Origin: Szabonella alba
GTDB taxonomy: Bacteria > Pseudomonadota > Alphaproteobacteria > Rhodobacterales > Rhodobacteraceae
Assembly (NCBI RefSeq): GCF_016765775.1
Contig: NZ_JAESVN010000002.1
Coordinates: forward strand, 248,001-312,000
Length of the DNA: 64,000 nucleotides
Direction: 5' to 3'
Shown here: positions 25,539-35,373 of the stretch, piece after piece
How positions within the stretch are numbered: the stretch's first letter is position 1
How the letters are laid out: each line of letters starts with the position of its first letter
Notes under the pieces: generated by a model
The model's input: only the letters and a program-made list of their open reading frames with translations
Told to the model about the DNA's origin: nothing
Databases searched by the model: none
Program-made: the position numbers and the translations under genes

Positions 25539-26696
25539 ATGATCAAACGTCTTGTAATTGCAGTAGTTCTTTTGGCTTTGATCGGGGGCGGACTGATCGG
25601 TTTCAATCTGTTCCGCGACCGGATGATTGAACAGATCTTTTCCAATCTGCCGGTTCAACCGCTTCCGGTGGAAACCGTCGAGGCGCAGCCCGACGAATGG
25701 CAGCCGGCATTGAATGCCATCGGCACGGTCAATGCGAATCAGGGGGTCGAACTGACGGTCGAGGCGCCGGGCATCCTGCGGGAAGTCCTGTTTGAGCCCA
25801 ATACCGAGGTTGCGGCGGGGGATATCCTGATCCGGTTGGACAATGTCGTGCAGAATGCCGATCTTGAAGCCGCGCGCACCCAGCTTGAGCTGGAGCGCAC
25901 CAATCTGGAACGCCAGCAGCAATTGCAGCGGCGCGGAGTGGCCACCGATGCGACGCTGGACGCCACGCGCGCGGCCTTCCGCGCCGCCGAGGCCCAGGTC
26001 GCCCGGGCCGAGGCGGTTGTCGAACAGCGTGAGGTCGCAGCCCCCTTCGGAGGCACCATCGGCCTGTCGCGGGTCGATCTGGGGCAATATGTGCAGCCCG
26101 GCACCACCATCGCCACCCTGCAGGACCTGAGCGTGATGCGCGTCGATTTCAGCCTGTCCGAGCAAAGCCTGCCGGATCTGTTCATCGGCCAGACCCTGCA
26201 TCTGCGCAGTGACGACAACCGCCAAAGCTTTGACGGCAAGATCAGCGGCATCGACCCGCGCGTGGATCCGTCCAGCCGTCTGGTCGCGGTGCGCGGTACG
26301 GTTGACATGACCGAGGGGAGCCTGACGCCGGGCCAGTTCGTGCGGCTGCGTCTGGACCTGCCGCGTGAGGAGGGCATCATCAGCCTGCCGCAGAACGCGG
26401 TCATCAGCAGTCTTTACGGTGATTTCGTCTATGTCGTCCGCCAGGGCGAGGAAGACCCCGAAACATTGGTCGTGCGGCAGGTCTTTGTCGAAAAGGGCCG
26501 CCGCTCGGAAGGTCAGATCGAGATCCGCGAGGGTGTTATTGCCGGGGACCGCGTTGTCATCAGCGGTCAGAACCGTCTGTCGAACGGTTCGCCGGTAACC
26601 CTATCCGACGCGCCTGCAGAAACCGCGCAGGCCGAAACAGCGCAGACCGACGCGCCCGCCGAAACGGCTCAGACAGAGGAAGGCGCAACGGAATGA
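25539..26696 (+). CDS. RND efflux periplasmic adaptor (membrane fusion protein)
   Basis: The adaptor links the inner-membrane RND pump to an outer-membrane channel. The ATG at 25539 has AGGAT seven bases upstream and gives 385 residues with an N-terminal membrane anchor (MIKRLVIAVVLLALIGGGLIGF). A GTG six codons earlier is possible. The lipoyl/biotinyl half-motifs (VEAPGILREVLFEPNTEVAAGDILIRLD; REVAAPFGGTIGLSRVDLGQYVQPG) flank a short coiled coil, as in MexC/MdtA relatives. The last 30 residues are an unusual Ala/Glu/Thr/Gln-rich tail with repeated AETAQ units. Its stop overlaps the pump start. Confidence 0.94.
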   Translation: MIKRLVIAVVLLALIGGGLIGFNLFRDRMIEQIFSNLPVQPLPVETVEAQPDEWQPALNAIGTVNANQGVELTVEAPGILREVLFEPNTEVAAGDILIRLDNVVQNADLEAARTQLELERTNLERQQQLQRRGVATDATLDATRAAFRAAEAQVARAEAVVEQREVAAPFGGTIGLSRVDLGQYVQPGTTIATLQDLSVMRVDFSLSEQSLPDLFIGQTLHLRSDDNRQSFDGKISGIDPRVDPSSRLVAVRGTVDMTEGSLTPGQFVRLRLDLPREEGIISLPQNAVISSLYGDFVYVVRQGEEDPETLVVRQVFVEKGRRSEGQIEIREGVIAGDRVVISGQNRLSNGSPVTLSDAPAETAQAETAQTDAPAETAQTEEGATE

Positions 26697-29600
26697 ACCT
26701 TTCAGAACTGTTCATCAAGCGGCCGGTCGCCTCGACCGTTCTGGGGCTGCTCATCATTCTGCTGGGGCTGCAAGGCATGTTCAACCTGCAGACCCGGCAA
26801 TATCCCGAAGTGGATGAGACCGTCATCACGGTCACGACCGTCTATCCCGGCGCTTCGGCGGATCTGATTCAGGGCTTTGTCACCTCCCCCATCGCGGCGG
26901 CGGTGGCGACGGCCGAAGGCGTGGATTACGTCTCCACCACCTCACGCCCCTCGGCCTCGGTCGTGACAGTCCAGATGCGGCTGGGCGAGAATCCCGATAC
27001 CGCGCTGACCGAAGTCATGTCCAAGGTGCAGCAGGTCCGGTCAAGCCTGCCGCAGGATGCCGAGGATCCCAGCATCGTCAAGGGCACCGGCATGACCTTC
27101 GCGATGATGTATCTGGGCGTGCAGAATCCTGCGATGACGCCCGAACAGATTACCGAATATATCGAGCGGGTCATGGTGCCGCGCATGTCCACCATCGACG
27201 GCGTCGCGGAATCGCAGGTTCTGGGCGGGGCCAGCTATGCCATGCGCGTCTGGATTGATCCGGTTCGGCTGGCCGGTCAGGGGCTGACGGCGGCGGATGT
27301 GTCGGCCGCGATCAACGGCGCGAACTTTCTTGCCGCGCCGGGCCGCACCACGAATGAACTGGTGACCTATGCGATCACCATGGAATCGACCCTGCAGACG
27401 CCCGAGGCCTTTGGCCTGCTGCCGATTTCAGGCAGCGGGAATGAGGTCGTGCGCCTGCATGATGTCGCGCGCATCGCGCTTGAGGCCGCCAGCACCGATA
27501 CGATCGTGAATTTCAACGGTCAGCCGGGCACCTTCATCGGCGTTTTCCCGACGCCTTCGGCCAACCCGCTGGACACCTCGGCCAATGTTCTGGCCGAACT
27601 GCCCGCGATCCGCGACAGCCTGCCAGAGGGCATGACTCTGACGATGATGTATGACTCGACCGAGCAGATCTCGGCCTCGATCAATGAGGTTCTGCGCACG
27701 ATCATCGAGGCCACGGTGATCGTGGCCGTCATCATCCTGCTGTTCCTTGGCTCCATCCGGTCTGTGCTGATGCCGCTGGTCGCGATCCCGCTGTCGCTGG
27801 TGGGCGTCATGTTCATCCTGTTCCTGATGGGTTATTCGATCAACCTTCTGACGCTGCTGGCCATGGTTCTGGCCATCGGTCTGGTCGTCGATGACGCGAT
27901 CATCGTGGTTGAGAATGTGCAGCGCCATGCCGATGACGGGCTCAGCCCGATGCAGGCGGCCTTTACCTCGATGCGGGAGCTTTCGACCGCGATCATCGCA
28001 ATGATGCTGACGCTGATCGCGGTGTTCCTGCCGCTGTTCTTCACCGGCGGTCTGACCGGCGCGCTGTTTCAGGAATTCGCGGTGACATTGGCGGGCGCGG
28101 TCTTCATTTCGGGGATCGTGGCGCTGACAATCTCACCGATGATGGCGGCCCGGTTGCTGAAACGCGGGGGGGAAAACCGGTTCCAGCAAAGCCTGAACCG
28201 CGGTTTTGTGCGCTTCGAGGGCTGGTATGAACGGCGCGTGTCCTCATCGCTGGACTATCTGCCGGTGACGGTGCTTCTGGTCGTCGTGCTGATGGGGGTG
28301 ACGGGGTATCTGCTCACCAAGACATCGGGCGAACTCGCCCCGGAAGAGGATTCCGGCGCGCTGTTTTCCTTCGTCAACGCGCCCAGCTATGCGACCAGCG
28401 ACTATACCCAGCGCTATGTCGACCAGATGCGCGAACTGACCGATGACCTGCCTGAACTTTCGGCGAATTTCTCGATCACCGGGTTCGGCGGGCAGACCAG
28501 TTCGGCTATCGCGCTCTGGGCCTTTGACGACTGGGCGGACCGGGAGCGGTCGCAGGCGGAAATTCAGGCCGATCTTCAGGCCCGGCTGGCCCCGGTTGCG
28601 GGCGTCCAGGCCTTCGTCTTCGCCCCGCCATCACTGCCGGGGGCCGGGGGTGGTCTGCCGATTTCCATGGTGATCCAGTCCACCGGTGATCCGTCACAGG
28701 TCTTTGAGGTCGCCGACCAGATCCGGCAGGAGGCGCAGGCCTCGGGGCGGTTCATCGTTGTGCAGAATTCGCTGAATTTCGACACGACACAGCTTGTCGT
28801 GCGCATCGACCGGGACCGGGCGGCGGCGCTGAACCTGCCCGCCAGCCAGATCGGCCAGACGCTTGCGCTTCTGGTGGGCGACGGGCCGGTGTCGCAGTTC
28901 GACCGTGACAGCAACAGCTATGACGTAATCCTGCAGGTTCCGCAGGAATATCGCGACAATCCCGAACGGCTGGGCGAAATCTATATCCGGTCGACCACGG
29001 GCGACATGGTGCCGCTTTCGGCCGTGATCGAGGTCGAGACCCGCGCGGCCCCGGCCACGATCGAGCAGTTCAACCAGCTCAACTCGGCCACGATCACCGC
29101 CTTGCCATTGCCCGGCGTGTCAACCGGTGACGGTCTGGCCGTGATCGAGGAAATCGCAGCACCCCTGCTGCCCTCGGGCTTCTTCATCGACTATTCCGGC
29201 CAGTCGCGGCTTGAAAAGACCGAAGGCAACACGATTGCCGTGGCCTTCGCGCTGGCCATCGTCGTCATCTATCTGGTTCTGGCGGCGCAGTTCGAAAGCT
29301 TCCGCGATCCGCTTATCATCCTTATGTCGGTGCCGCTGTCGATTTTCGGGGTGATCGTGCCGCTTAATCTGGGGTTGGGAACGCTGAACATCTACACGCA
29401 GGTCGGGCTGATCACGCTAATCGGGCTGATTACCAAACACGGTATCCTGCTGGTGGAATTCGCCAATCAGCTGCGCCATGAAAATGGGCTGAGCCGTGCC
29501 GAGGGCATCGTTGCCTCGGCCCGTCAGCGCCTGCGCCCGATCCTGATGACGACGGCGGCAACCGCGCTGGGCGTTGTGCCGCTGATGACGGCGGATGGCG

Positions 29601-29761
29601 CGGGGGCGGCGGCACGCTTTGCGATGGGTCTGGTGATCTTTTCCGGCATCACGGTCGGCACGATCTTCACGCTGTTCGTGGTGCCGGCCTTCTATGTGCT
29701 GATCTCGCGCAAGGAGATGGCGCCCGAACCCGAAGCGCCGGTCATTCCAGCAAGGGCCTGA
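26693..29761 (+). CDS. RND-family efflux pump inner-membrane permease (AcrB/MexF-like, HAE1)
   Basis: The 1022-residue length and internal duplication are typical of hydrophobe/amphiphile RND pumps, which expel drugs or other amphiphiles using the proton gradient. The essential TM4 aspartates are at D400-D401 (GLVVDDAIIVVEN). The N-terminus (FIKRPVASTVLGLLIILLG) and the ERVMVPRMSTIDGVAESQVLG stretch are family-typical. It overlaps the adaptor gene by four bases (ATGA). No outer-membrane factor gene is linked, so it probably uses a shared TolC-like channel. The substrate is unknown. A strong hairpin follows. Confidence 0.95.
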   Translation: MNLSELFIKRPVASTVLGLLIILLGLQGMFNLQTRQYPEVDETVITVTTVYPGASADLIQGFVTSPIAAAVATAEGVDYVSTTSRPSASVVTVQMRLGENPDTALTEVMSKVQQVRSSLPQDAEDPSIVKGTGMTFAMMYLGVQNPAMTPEQITEYIERVMVPRMSTIDGVAESQVLGGASYAMRVWIDPVRLAGQGLTAADVSAAINGANFLAAPGRTTNELVTYAITMESTLQTPEAFGLLPISGSGNEVVRLHDVARIALEAASTDTIVNFNGQPGTFIGVFPTPSANPLDTSANVLAELPAIRDSLPEGMTLTMMYDSTEQISASINEVLRTIIEATVIVAVIILLFLGSIRSVLMPLVAIPLSLVGVMFILFLMGYSINLLTLLAMVLAIGLVVDDAIIVVENVQRHADDGLSPMQAAFTSMRELSTAIIAMMLTLIAVFLPLFFTGGLTGALFQEFAVTLAGAVFISGIVALTISPMMAARLLKRGGENRFQQSLNRGFVRFEGWYERRVSSSLDYLPVTVLLVVVLMGVTGYLLTKTSGELAPEEDSGALFSFVNAPSYATSDYTQRYVDQMRELTDDLPELSANFSITGFGGQTSSAIALWAFDDWADRERSQAEIQADLQARLAPVAGVQAFVFAPPSLPGAGGGLPISMVIQSTGDPSQVFEVADQIRQEAQASGRFIVVQNSLNFDTTQLVVRIDRDRAAALNLPASQIGQTLALLVGDGPVSQFDRDSNSYDVILQVPQEYRDNPERLGEIYIRSTTGDMVPLSAVIEVETRAAPATIEQFNQLNSATITALPLPGVSTGDGLAVIEEIAAPLLPSGFFIDYSGQSRLEKTEGNTIAVAFALAIVVIYLVLAAQFESFRDPLIILMSVPLSIFGVIVPLNLGLGTLNIYTQVGLITLIGLITKHGILLVEFANQLRHENGLSRAEGIVASARQRLRPILMTTAATALGVVPLMTADGAGAAARFAMGLVIFSGITVGTIFTLFVVPAFYVLISRKEMAPEPEAPVIPARA

Positions 29762-29782
29762 CAGCGGGCCACCGAATACAAA

Positions 29783-29816
29783 AAGGGCTGCCTGATCACA
29801 GGATCAGGCAGCCCTT
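29783..29816. terminator. Strong bidirectional terminator hairpin
   Basis: AAGGGCTGCCTGATC and GATCAGGCAGCCCTT form a perfect 15-base stem with a four-base loop. On the reverse strand it is followed by TTTTTGTATT, making a good intrinsic terminator for the luciferase-like gene. On the forward strand it is followed by GTCATTT. It lies between two convergent genes. Confidence 0.88.
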
Positions 29817-29844
29817 GTCATTTGCAGGGGTGTTGCGGCGGTCG

Positions 29845-30831
29845 TTACAGATCGGCCAGAACCCCGGCGGCGATGCCGAAGGACCGCAGCCGCGCCTCAT
29901 GGTCATGGATCATGCCGGTGACCATCAACTCGTCCGGGCGGTAGCGTTCGATGATCGCGGCAAGCTCTGTGCGGATCGTGTCGGCCGATCCGGTGGCCGA
30001 AACCGACAGCGCCTCTTGCACCCCGGCCATGACCTGCGGCGGAATCTCGGCCCCGATATCGCGCACCGGCCGTGGCAGCTTGCCGGGCCTGCCGGTGCGC
30101 AACCGCGCAAAGGCCAGCATCTGGGAGGAGCGCAGGAAGGCCGCCTCCTCATCCGTATCCGCCGCGCAGACCCCGGCGGCGATCATCACATGCGGCTGGT
30201 CCAGATGTTCGGAAGGCTGGAAGGTGCTGCGATAGATCTGCAGCGCCTGTTCCAGCATGGCCGGGGCGAAATGCGATGCAAAGGCATAGGGCAGGCCCAG
30301 AAAGGCCGCGAGCTGAGCACCATAAAGGCTGGAGCCGAGGATCCAGACCGGAACATGCGTGCCGGTCCCCGGAATGGCGCGCACGGCGGCATTGTCCGGC
30401 ATGTCGCCCAGATAGGCGATCAGTTCCTGCACATCGCGGGGGAAGGCATCCTCGGGCGCCATATGGCGGCGCAGGGCGCGGGCGGTCGCCATATCGGTGC
30501 CGGGCGCGCGCCCAAGGCCAAGGTCGATCCGCCCAGGGTAAAGCGTGGCGAGCGTGCCGAACTGTTCGGCAATCACCAGAGGCGCGTGATTGGGCAGCAT
30601 AATGCCGCCCGCGCCCACGCGCATGGTGCTGGTCGCGGCGGCGACATGGCCGATCACGATGGCGGTCGCGGCGCTGGCAATGCCGGGCATGTTGTGATGT
30701 TCGGCCAGCCAGTAGCGGTGATAGCCGAAGTCCTCGGCCGCGCGGGCCAGATCGACAGTATGGGCAAGTGCCTCGGCGGCGGTCTCACCCTCGGGAATGG
30801 GAGACAGATCCAGAAGGGAATATCGGGTCAT
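29845..30831 (-). CDS. LLM-class flavin-dependent oxidoreductase (luciferase-like monooxygenase)
   Basis: The ATG at 30831 gives 328 residues. The protein begins [22 protein letters not shown] and has the family blocks [64 protein letters not shown] and [27 protein letters not shown]. These are typical of the bacterial YhbW-like branch of F420/FMN-dependent luciferase-like enzymes. A longer open frame upstream is antisense to intergenic sequence and the next gene and was not used. The substrate is unknown. Confidence 0.9.
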   Translation of the reverse strand: MTRYSLLDLSPIPEGETAAEALAHTVDLARAAEDFGYHRYWLAEHHNMPGIASAATAIVIGHVAAATSTMRVGAGGIMLPNHAPLVIAEQFGTLATLYPGRIDLGLGRAPGTDMATARALRRHMAPEDAFPRDVQELIAYLGDMPDNAAVRAIPGTGTHVPVWILGSSLYGAQLAAFLGLPYAFASHFAPAMLEQALQIYRSTFQPSEHLDQPHVMIAAGVCAADTDEEAAFLRSSQMLAFARLRTGRPGKLPRPVRDIGAEIPPQVMAGVQEALSVSATGSADTIRTELAAIIERYRPDELMVTGMIHDHEARLRSFGIAAGVLADL

Positions 30832-31069
30832 GCGGAAACCTCCGGTTGACTGGCACCTAAGCATCCCGGCGGCAGAAGCCAAGGGCTGGATGGCGCTGGA
30901 CATGCCATTCATGCGCATCAAGGCGGCGGCAGGTGCGGCACAGGAGACGCGGATGCTGCACAGGAAACCGGGCCAATTTCGGAACCTTCCGGCGCGGCGG
31001 GGGTTGTTCCTGTCAGGTCGCGGCACTTCTGCCGCGTCCCGACGTGACCAGATCGAGAAAGGACATTCC

Positions 31070-31549
31070 ATGCTGACACCGATTGGTGCCCCGATCATGG
31101 CAAATCCCGAATTCGACGCCGAACCCGATGCGGTGCGGGAATTGCTGACCCTGCAGCGGCGCAGCGCCGATGCGCTGGCGGGTTTCGTGACGATGGTGGA
31201 AAAGGCCGAGCCTGAATTCCGCCCTGTCGTGGACCGCTTCCGCGCCCTGCATAACCGGCACAATGCCGCGCTGACCGCGATGTTGATCCGCCACGGGCAG
31301 GAGCCCGATGCCGAAGGCAGTTTCATGGGCAGCCTCAACAAGGCGATGGTCAGCCTGCGCGCCCTGTTCGACGACATTGACGGCAGTTCAATGGACAGCA
31401 TCCGCAAGGGTGAGGAACCGGTGCTTGACGCATTCGATGATGCGCTGGCCGCACCCGGCCTGCCGCCCGCCGATGCGATGGACCTGAAGGCGCTGCGCGA
31501 TGAACTGACGCTGCTGTTGCTGGATACCCGCCACGCCGAGGGGATCTGA
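31070..31549 (+). CDS. DUF2383-like, ferritin-like four-helix protein (PA2169 type)
   Basis: The ATG at 31070 follows AAAGGA and yields 159 residues. The predicted product is almost entirely helical: an N-terminal segment ([41 protein letters not shown]), then a histidine-containing helix ([16 protein letters not shown]) and a C-terminal pair of helices. The layout resembles DUF2383/PA2169 family proteins, whose function is unknown. The frame is open further upstream, but that part has no protein-like features. It stands alone between a divergent and a convergent neighbour. Confidence 0.65.
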   Translation: MLTPIGAPIMANPEFDAEPDAVRELLTLQRRSADALAGFVTMVEKAEPEFRPVVDRFRALHNRHNAALTAMLIRHGQEPDAEGSFMGSLNKAMVSLRALFDDIDGSSMDSIRKGEEPVLDAFDDALAAPGLPPADAMDLKALRDELTLLLLDTRHAEGI

Positions 31550-31588
31550 CCGCCGCATCGGCATGAAGCTGGCGGTGCAGTGTGCGGA

Positions 31589-33025
31589 TCAGCCGTTCAG
31601 GATCGCCCAGACCGCCAGCACCGGGATCAGGATTGCCGCATGGGCGCTGTTCCAGACCAGACCGACCCGCCGGGCCGAGGTCTTGCCCAGATTGCCGATC
31701 AGCAGGACCGAGGCCGTGAAGGGTGAGGTCGTGCCGCAAAGCGACCAGCCCCCGGTGACGGCCAGAACCATGGCAACCGGGGAAATGCCCAGCACGTCCG
31801 GCGATGGCAGCAACGGGATCAGCAAGGACACCGACAGCAGCGGGTTCATCCCAAGTTGTCCTGCCAGCGGAATGATGCAGACCACCGCGAACAGGATCAG
31901 CGCGGGATGGATCGAACCCAGATCGGGGCCGTAGTCCTGCATCAGCGGCACCAGCAGGAAGGATCCCAGACTGCCGATGAAGGCCGCCATGAACAACAGC
32001 AGGATCTCGGCGCGATAGCCGGGCAATTCCGTGATGACGAACCGGCCCACCCGACGCCCCAGCCGCGTGACGGCCATTCCCGTTTCACGCGCCTCACCCT
32101 CATTGGCCGGGCGCGCCTCTTGCAGCAGCATCCACAGCAGCGCGATCAGGGGCACGATGCCCATGACTACACCGATCACCTCGATCCCGGTCAGATGATG
32201 CAGCACAGCGACCCCGACCAGCACCAGCGCGAAAAGATAGAACAGCGGCGCCAGATGCTGCATCCAGCCGCCCGGATCGGCGTCGCCGGCCGCAGGGCGG
32301 GGCGGGGTGCGTGGCTTGAAGATCGTATCCAGCGCCCAGCCGACCGCCATGAACAGGATGCCGCTGGCAAAGGCGGGCAGGGCTGCCGCGCTCCATGTGG
32401 CGCCGGGCACCAGCGTTGTCGCGATCACCATGGAAAAGGCGATGGGCGACCAGCACAAGGTGGCGGCAAAACCGCGCTGGATGGCCAGAAGCATCCGGCG
32501 CAGGCGGATTTCGGCGATCTGCGGATCCGCCGCGCGGGCGGCACTGGCAGCCGCCAGCGTGCCCAGAAGCGAGATAGAGCCGTAAAGCAGAACCAGCCCG
32601 AAAAGATGCCCGCCGAAGGACAGCGCCAGATAGCGCCGCCCGGGTTTCTGTTCGGCCAGAAACCGTCCGCAGGAAATGATCGCGGGGGATGCCATGGCCG
32701 CCATGCGCAGGGCCGCAAGCGCCGTGAAGACCGCAATCACGATGCCGCCCCGGTGCAGCGCGGTCAGAACCCCGGTCATCCAGTCGGCCCGGGTCAGTAT
32801 GCTCCAGACCAGAAGCGCCGCGCCGACGGCCAGAAAGATCAGCCGTGACTTGCTGATACCCGGGCTGAAACACAGGATCGCAACAAGAATGCCCAGACCG
32901 GCCACCTGAACCAGCGCAGGGCGGCCCGTGCCCTCATAGGCCAGCGCCAGCAGCAGACACAGTGCGACCAGAACCCCGCCAAGGGATTGCAGTCGTTGCC
33001 TGAACTCATCTGCAATGGGGAACAT
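31589..33025 (-). CDS. Multi-pass membrane transporter, ion-transporter superfamily-like
   Basis: The 478-residue protein has about 11-12 hydrophobic segments, with a central hydrophilic stretch near 240 and repeated small-residue-rich helices. The C-terminal block ([25 protein letters not shown]) resembles the second hairpin region of arsenite/citrate/dicarboxylate (IT superfamily) carriers. I do not recognise a specific family or substrate. It may share a transcript with the small ABM-domain gene 58 bases upstream. Confidence 0.6.
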   Translation of the reverse strand: MFPIADEFRQRLQSLGGVLVALCLLLALAYEGTGRPALVQVAGLGILVAILCFSPGISKSRLIFLAVGAALLVWSILTRADWMTGVLTALHRGGIVIAVFTALAALRMAAMASPAIISCGRFLAEQKPGRRYLALSFGGHLFGLVLLYGSISLLGTLAAASAARAADPQIAEIRLRRMLLAIQRGFAATLCWSPIAFSMVIATTLVPGATWSAAALPAFASGILFMAVGWALDTIFKPRTPPRPAAGDADPGGWMQHLAPLFYLFALVLVGVAVLHHLTGIEVIGVVMGIVPLIALLWMLLQEARPANEGEARETGMAVTRLGRRVGRFVITELPGYRAEILLLFMAAFIGSLGSFLLVPLMQDYGPDLGSIHPALILFAVVCIIPLAGQLGMNPLLSVSLLIPLLPSPDVLGISPVAMVLAVTGGWSLCGTTSPFTASVLLIGNLGKTSARRVGLVWNSAHAAILIPVLAVWAILNG

Positions 33026-33083
33026 GGTCGAACCGCCTTCCCGCCCCGATTAGCCCCATTGCCGGGCGGCCACAACAGCCAGA

Positions 33084-33368
33084 TCAGAGCCGGTTGAGGA
33101 TGCTGACCGATTTCCCCGCCACCATCGTCCGTGACGCCCCGTCGAACTGCGCGAAATGCGGGGTCTGCTGATGGGCGCTGAAGGCATCGGCATCGTCATA
33201 GACCTCATACAGAAAGACTCTGTGCCGGGCACCGGGGTCGATACAGACATCGAATTGCCGGCAACCCGGTTCATCCTCGACCGAACGGCGCGCATTTTCC
33301 CGGATCAGCGGCAGGAAGTCTTCGATCAGGGGCGGATGGATTTCAAAATGGACGGTCACGACAAACAT
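33084..33368 (-). CDS. Antibiotic biosynthesis monooxygenase (ABM) domain protein
   Basis: Starting at the ATG at 33368 the product is 94 residues, a full-length single ABM (dimeric alpha/beta ferredoxin-like) domain. It begins MFVVTVHFEIHPP and has the family features ENARRSVEDEPGCRQFDV, YEVYDDADAFSAHQQTPHF and a final VSILNRL strand. Proteins of this type include quinol monooxygenase YgiN and many of unknown role. Upstream codons in the same frame are not homologous. It is divergent from a GntR gene. Confidence 0.8.
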   Translation of the reverse strand: MFVVTVHFEIHPPLIEDFLPLIRENARRSVEDEPGCRQFDVCIDPGARHRVFLYEVYDDADAFSAHQQTPHFAQFDGASRTMVAGKSVSILNRL

Positions 33369-33445
33369 GGAGGACGGAGCTTTCCTGAATTTCGATTGGA
33401 ATGAGGCAGAGGCGGCATTCGTTGGCCGGGCGGTCGGGCAAAGCG

Positions 33446-33474
33446 TGGACGTCATCGGACATGCCGATTATACT
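33446..33474 (+). promoter_or_regulatory. Candidate promoter for the GntR gene at 33503
   Basis: TGGACG (33446-33451) and TATACT (33469-33474) are spaced by 17 bases and lie 28 bases before the ATG. The -10 match is good and the -35 is partial. Confidence 0.4.
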
Positions 33475-33502
33475 GGGCCACCCTTGGTAACAGGCAGGTC
33501 AT

Positions 33503-34225
33503 ATGTGGGACGTTCCAAACCAGAAGATCCGGCGCCGCAAACTCTATGAAGAGGCGGCCGAGAAGATCGAGGAATGGATCCGCACCGGGCATCTGAAGGT
33601 CGGGGACCGCCTGCCTGCCGAACGCGAACTGGCCGAGATGCTGGGCATTGGCCGCACCTCGGTGCGTGAGGCGCTTTTCGCGCTCAGCAAGAAGGGTGTG
33701 CTGGAATTGCGCAATGGCGGGCGCGCGGTTGTCACCGAACCTGATGCCACGGTCATTCTGGGCGAATTCTCGGGCGTTGTGGCCAATCTGCTGCGCGACC
33801 GCGAAGGGCTGCGGAACTTTCAGGATGCGCGGGAATTCTGGGAAAGCGCCATCGTGCGCCGCGCCGCGATGATGGCGCGCGCCTCGGATATCGCTGATCT
33901 TGAACGCCATCTGGCCGAGAACAAGCGCGCGCTGGCCGATGTCGATGCCTTTGCACGCAGCGATGTCGCCTTTCACAACCGCGTGGCGGCGATCTGCGGC
34001 AATCCGCTGTTTGACGCGCTGAACGCGACGCTGGCCGAATGGCTGACCGAACAGCGCCTGACCTCGTTGCGTCAGGCCGGATCGGCGGCGCGGGCCTATG
34101 CGTCCCATGCGCAGATCTTCGAGGCGATCCGCGCCCGCGATCCGGCAGCGGCAGAGCAGGCGATGAGAGAGCATCTGTCCGAGGTTTCCCAGTTCTACTG
34201 GCGGACCCGCCATTCGGCAGGCTAG
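33503..34225 (+). CDS. GntR-family regulator, FadR/FCD subfamily
   Basis: The 240-residue protein has an N-terminal winged helix (LYEEAAEKIEEWIRTGHLKVGDRLPAERELAEMLGIGRTSVREAL) and a C-terminal all-helical FCD ligand domain. Histidines of the usual metal site are visible in DVAFHNRVA, YASHAQIFEAI and REHL. FCD regulators usually sense carboxylic acids. The gene converges on the dctP-dctQ-dctM-citE-caiB-ldh operon and is the nearest candidate regulator for it. GGCAGG precedes the ATG. Confidence 0.9.
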   Translation: MWDVPNQKIRRRKLYEEAAEKIEEWIRTGHLKVGDRLPAERELAEMLGIGRTSVREALFALSKKGVLELRNGGRAVVTEPDATVILGEFSGVVANLLRDREGLRNFQDAREFWESAIVRRAAMMARASDIADLERHLAENKRALADVDAFARSDVAFHNRVAAICGNPLFDALNATLAEWLTEQRLTSLRQAGSAARAYASHAQIFEAIRARDPAAAEQAMREHLSEVSQFYWRTRHSAG

Positions 34226-34260
34226 GTCCGCCCTTGTCATGACAGCGGCAAGGGGGCCGG

Positions 34261-35337
34261 TCAGGCCCGGCCGGTGACGATATCGTCAAAGGGCACGCCC
34301 AGCTTGCCGCCGATCTGGCGCAGGTCGTCCAGAACGCCATGGCCCAGCGGGATGCCCTGCCGGATTGCGGCCTCACGCGCCAGATGCTCGCGCTCGCCGG
34401 GCAGATAGACCCGTTCGACGCCAGCGGCGGGCTTGGTGTTGCGCATTTCCTCGACCGCCTTGGTGATCCGCTCGTTATAGCGGTCCATATCCTGAAACAG
34501 CTCGATCGGCAGCGCGCCCTGCAGATGGCCGATATTCTGCGGATTGTCGAAATCCTCATAAAGATGGGTGACTTCGGACCCGAAAAACGCCTCGGACAGC
34601 ATGGTGGACAACAGCCCGATGATCAGCGTCAGCGCATAGCCTTTCGGCCCGCCCACGGGCTGCACCAGACCTTTCAGGGCCTCGACGGCATCGGTGGTGG
34701 GCTGCCCGTCGGGGCCAAGCGCCCAGTCGGGCGGGATCGGATCGCCATTGGCGGCGGCGACGATGATCTTGCCGCGCGCGGCCACCGAACAGGCCATGTC
34801 CAGCACGATGTTGAAACCGCAGGGCGTGGGCAGGGCGATGGCAAAGGGATTGTTGCCCAGCATCGCCTCGCGCCCACCCCAGGGCGCCATATGGTTGATG
34901 CCGCCGATGGTGAAGGAAAAGCCGATCATCCCCGCATCGGCGGCCTGTTCGGCGAAATAGGCGGCAGCGCCGTAATGGTTGCTGCGTTCGACCGAGATGA
35001 AAGAGGGCGCGCCCGAACGGCGGGCCTTTTCAATCGCCACTTCCATTGACCGGACACCGACAATCATGCCGATGCCATTGTCGCCGTCAAAGATGCAGGT
35101 CGATGGCGTCTCACGCCTTGTCACCATTTTCGGCGCGGAATTCATCACACCCGCGCGCAGCCGTTCGGCATAGATCGGCAGACGCACGACGCCATGCGAA
35201 TAGACCCCGCGCAGATCGGCCTCGACCAGCACATCAATCGACAGGCGGGCGTCGTCCTCGGGCACGCCCACCTTGCGCAGCACCTGACGGCAGAATTCCT
35301 TCAGCGGTTCCACCGCGATCATCATCGTGTCGCTCAT
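34261..35337 (-). CDS. Ldh-family NAD(P)-dependent 2-hydroxyacid dehydrogenase (type 2 malate/lactate DH)
   Basis: This family (AllD, ComC, YbiC, DpkA) oxidises 2-hydroxy acids such as malate, lactate or ureidoglycolate. The 358 residues show SHGVVRLPIYAERLRAG near 48, SNHYGAAAYFAEQA with the catalytic histidine near 120, and NNPFAIALPTP. GGPKGYALTLIIGLLSTMLSEAFFG is also diagnostic. It is the last gene of a TRAP operon with a CoA transferase and a CitE-type lyase, so its substrate is probably the imported hydroxy-acid or a close relative. Confidence 0.9.
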   Translation of the reverse strand: MSDTMMIAVEPLKEFCRQVLRKVGVPEDDARLSIDVLVEADLRGVYSHGVVRLPIYAERLRAGVMNSAPKMVTRRETPSTCIFDGDNGIGMIVGVRSMEVAIEKARRSGAPSFISVERSNHYGAAAYFAEQAADAGMIGFSFTIGGINHMAPWGGREAMLGNNPFAIALPTPCGFNIVLDMACSVAARGKIIVAAANGDPIPPDWALGPDGQPTTDAVEALKGLVQPVGGPKGYALTLIIGLLSTMLSEAFFGSEVTHLYEDFDNPQNIGHLQGALPIELFQDMDRYNERITKAVEEMRNTKPAAGVERVYLPGEREHLAREAAIRQGIPLGHGVLDDLRQIGGKLGVPFDDIVTGRA

Positions 35338-35373
35338 CTCACTCTTGCTCCTTCCCGGATCACCTTTGTCAGG

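Noticed and set aside
30832-31069. Possible small gene between the luciferase-like and DUF2383-like genes
   Set aside because: The frame is open but has no start with a ribosome site and no protein-like composition; nothing supported was seen there.
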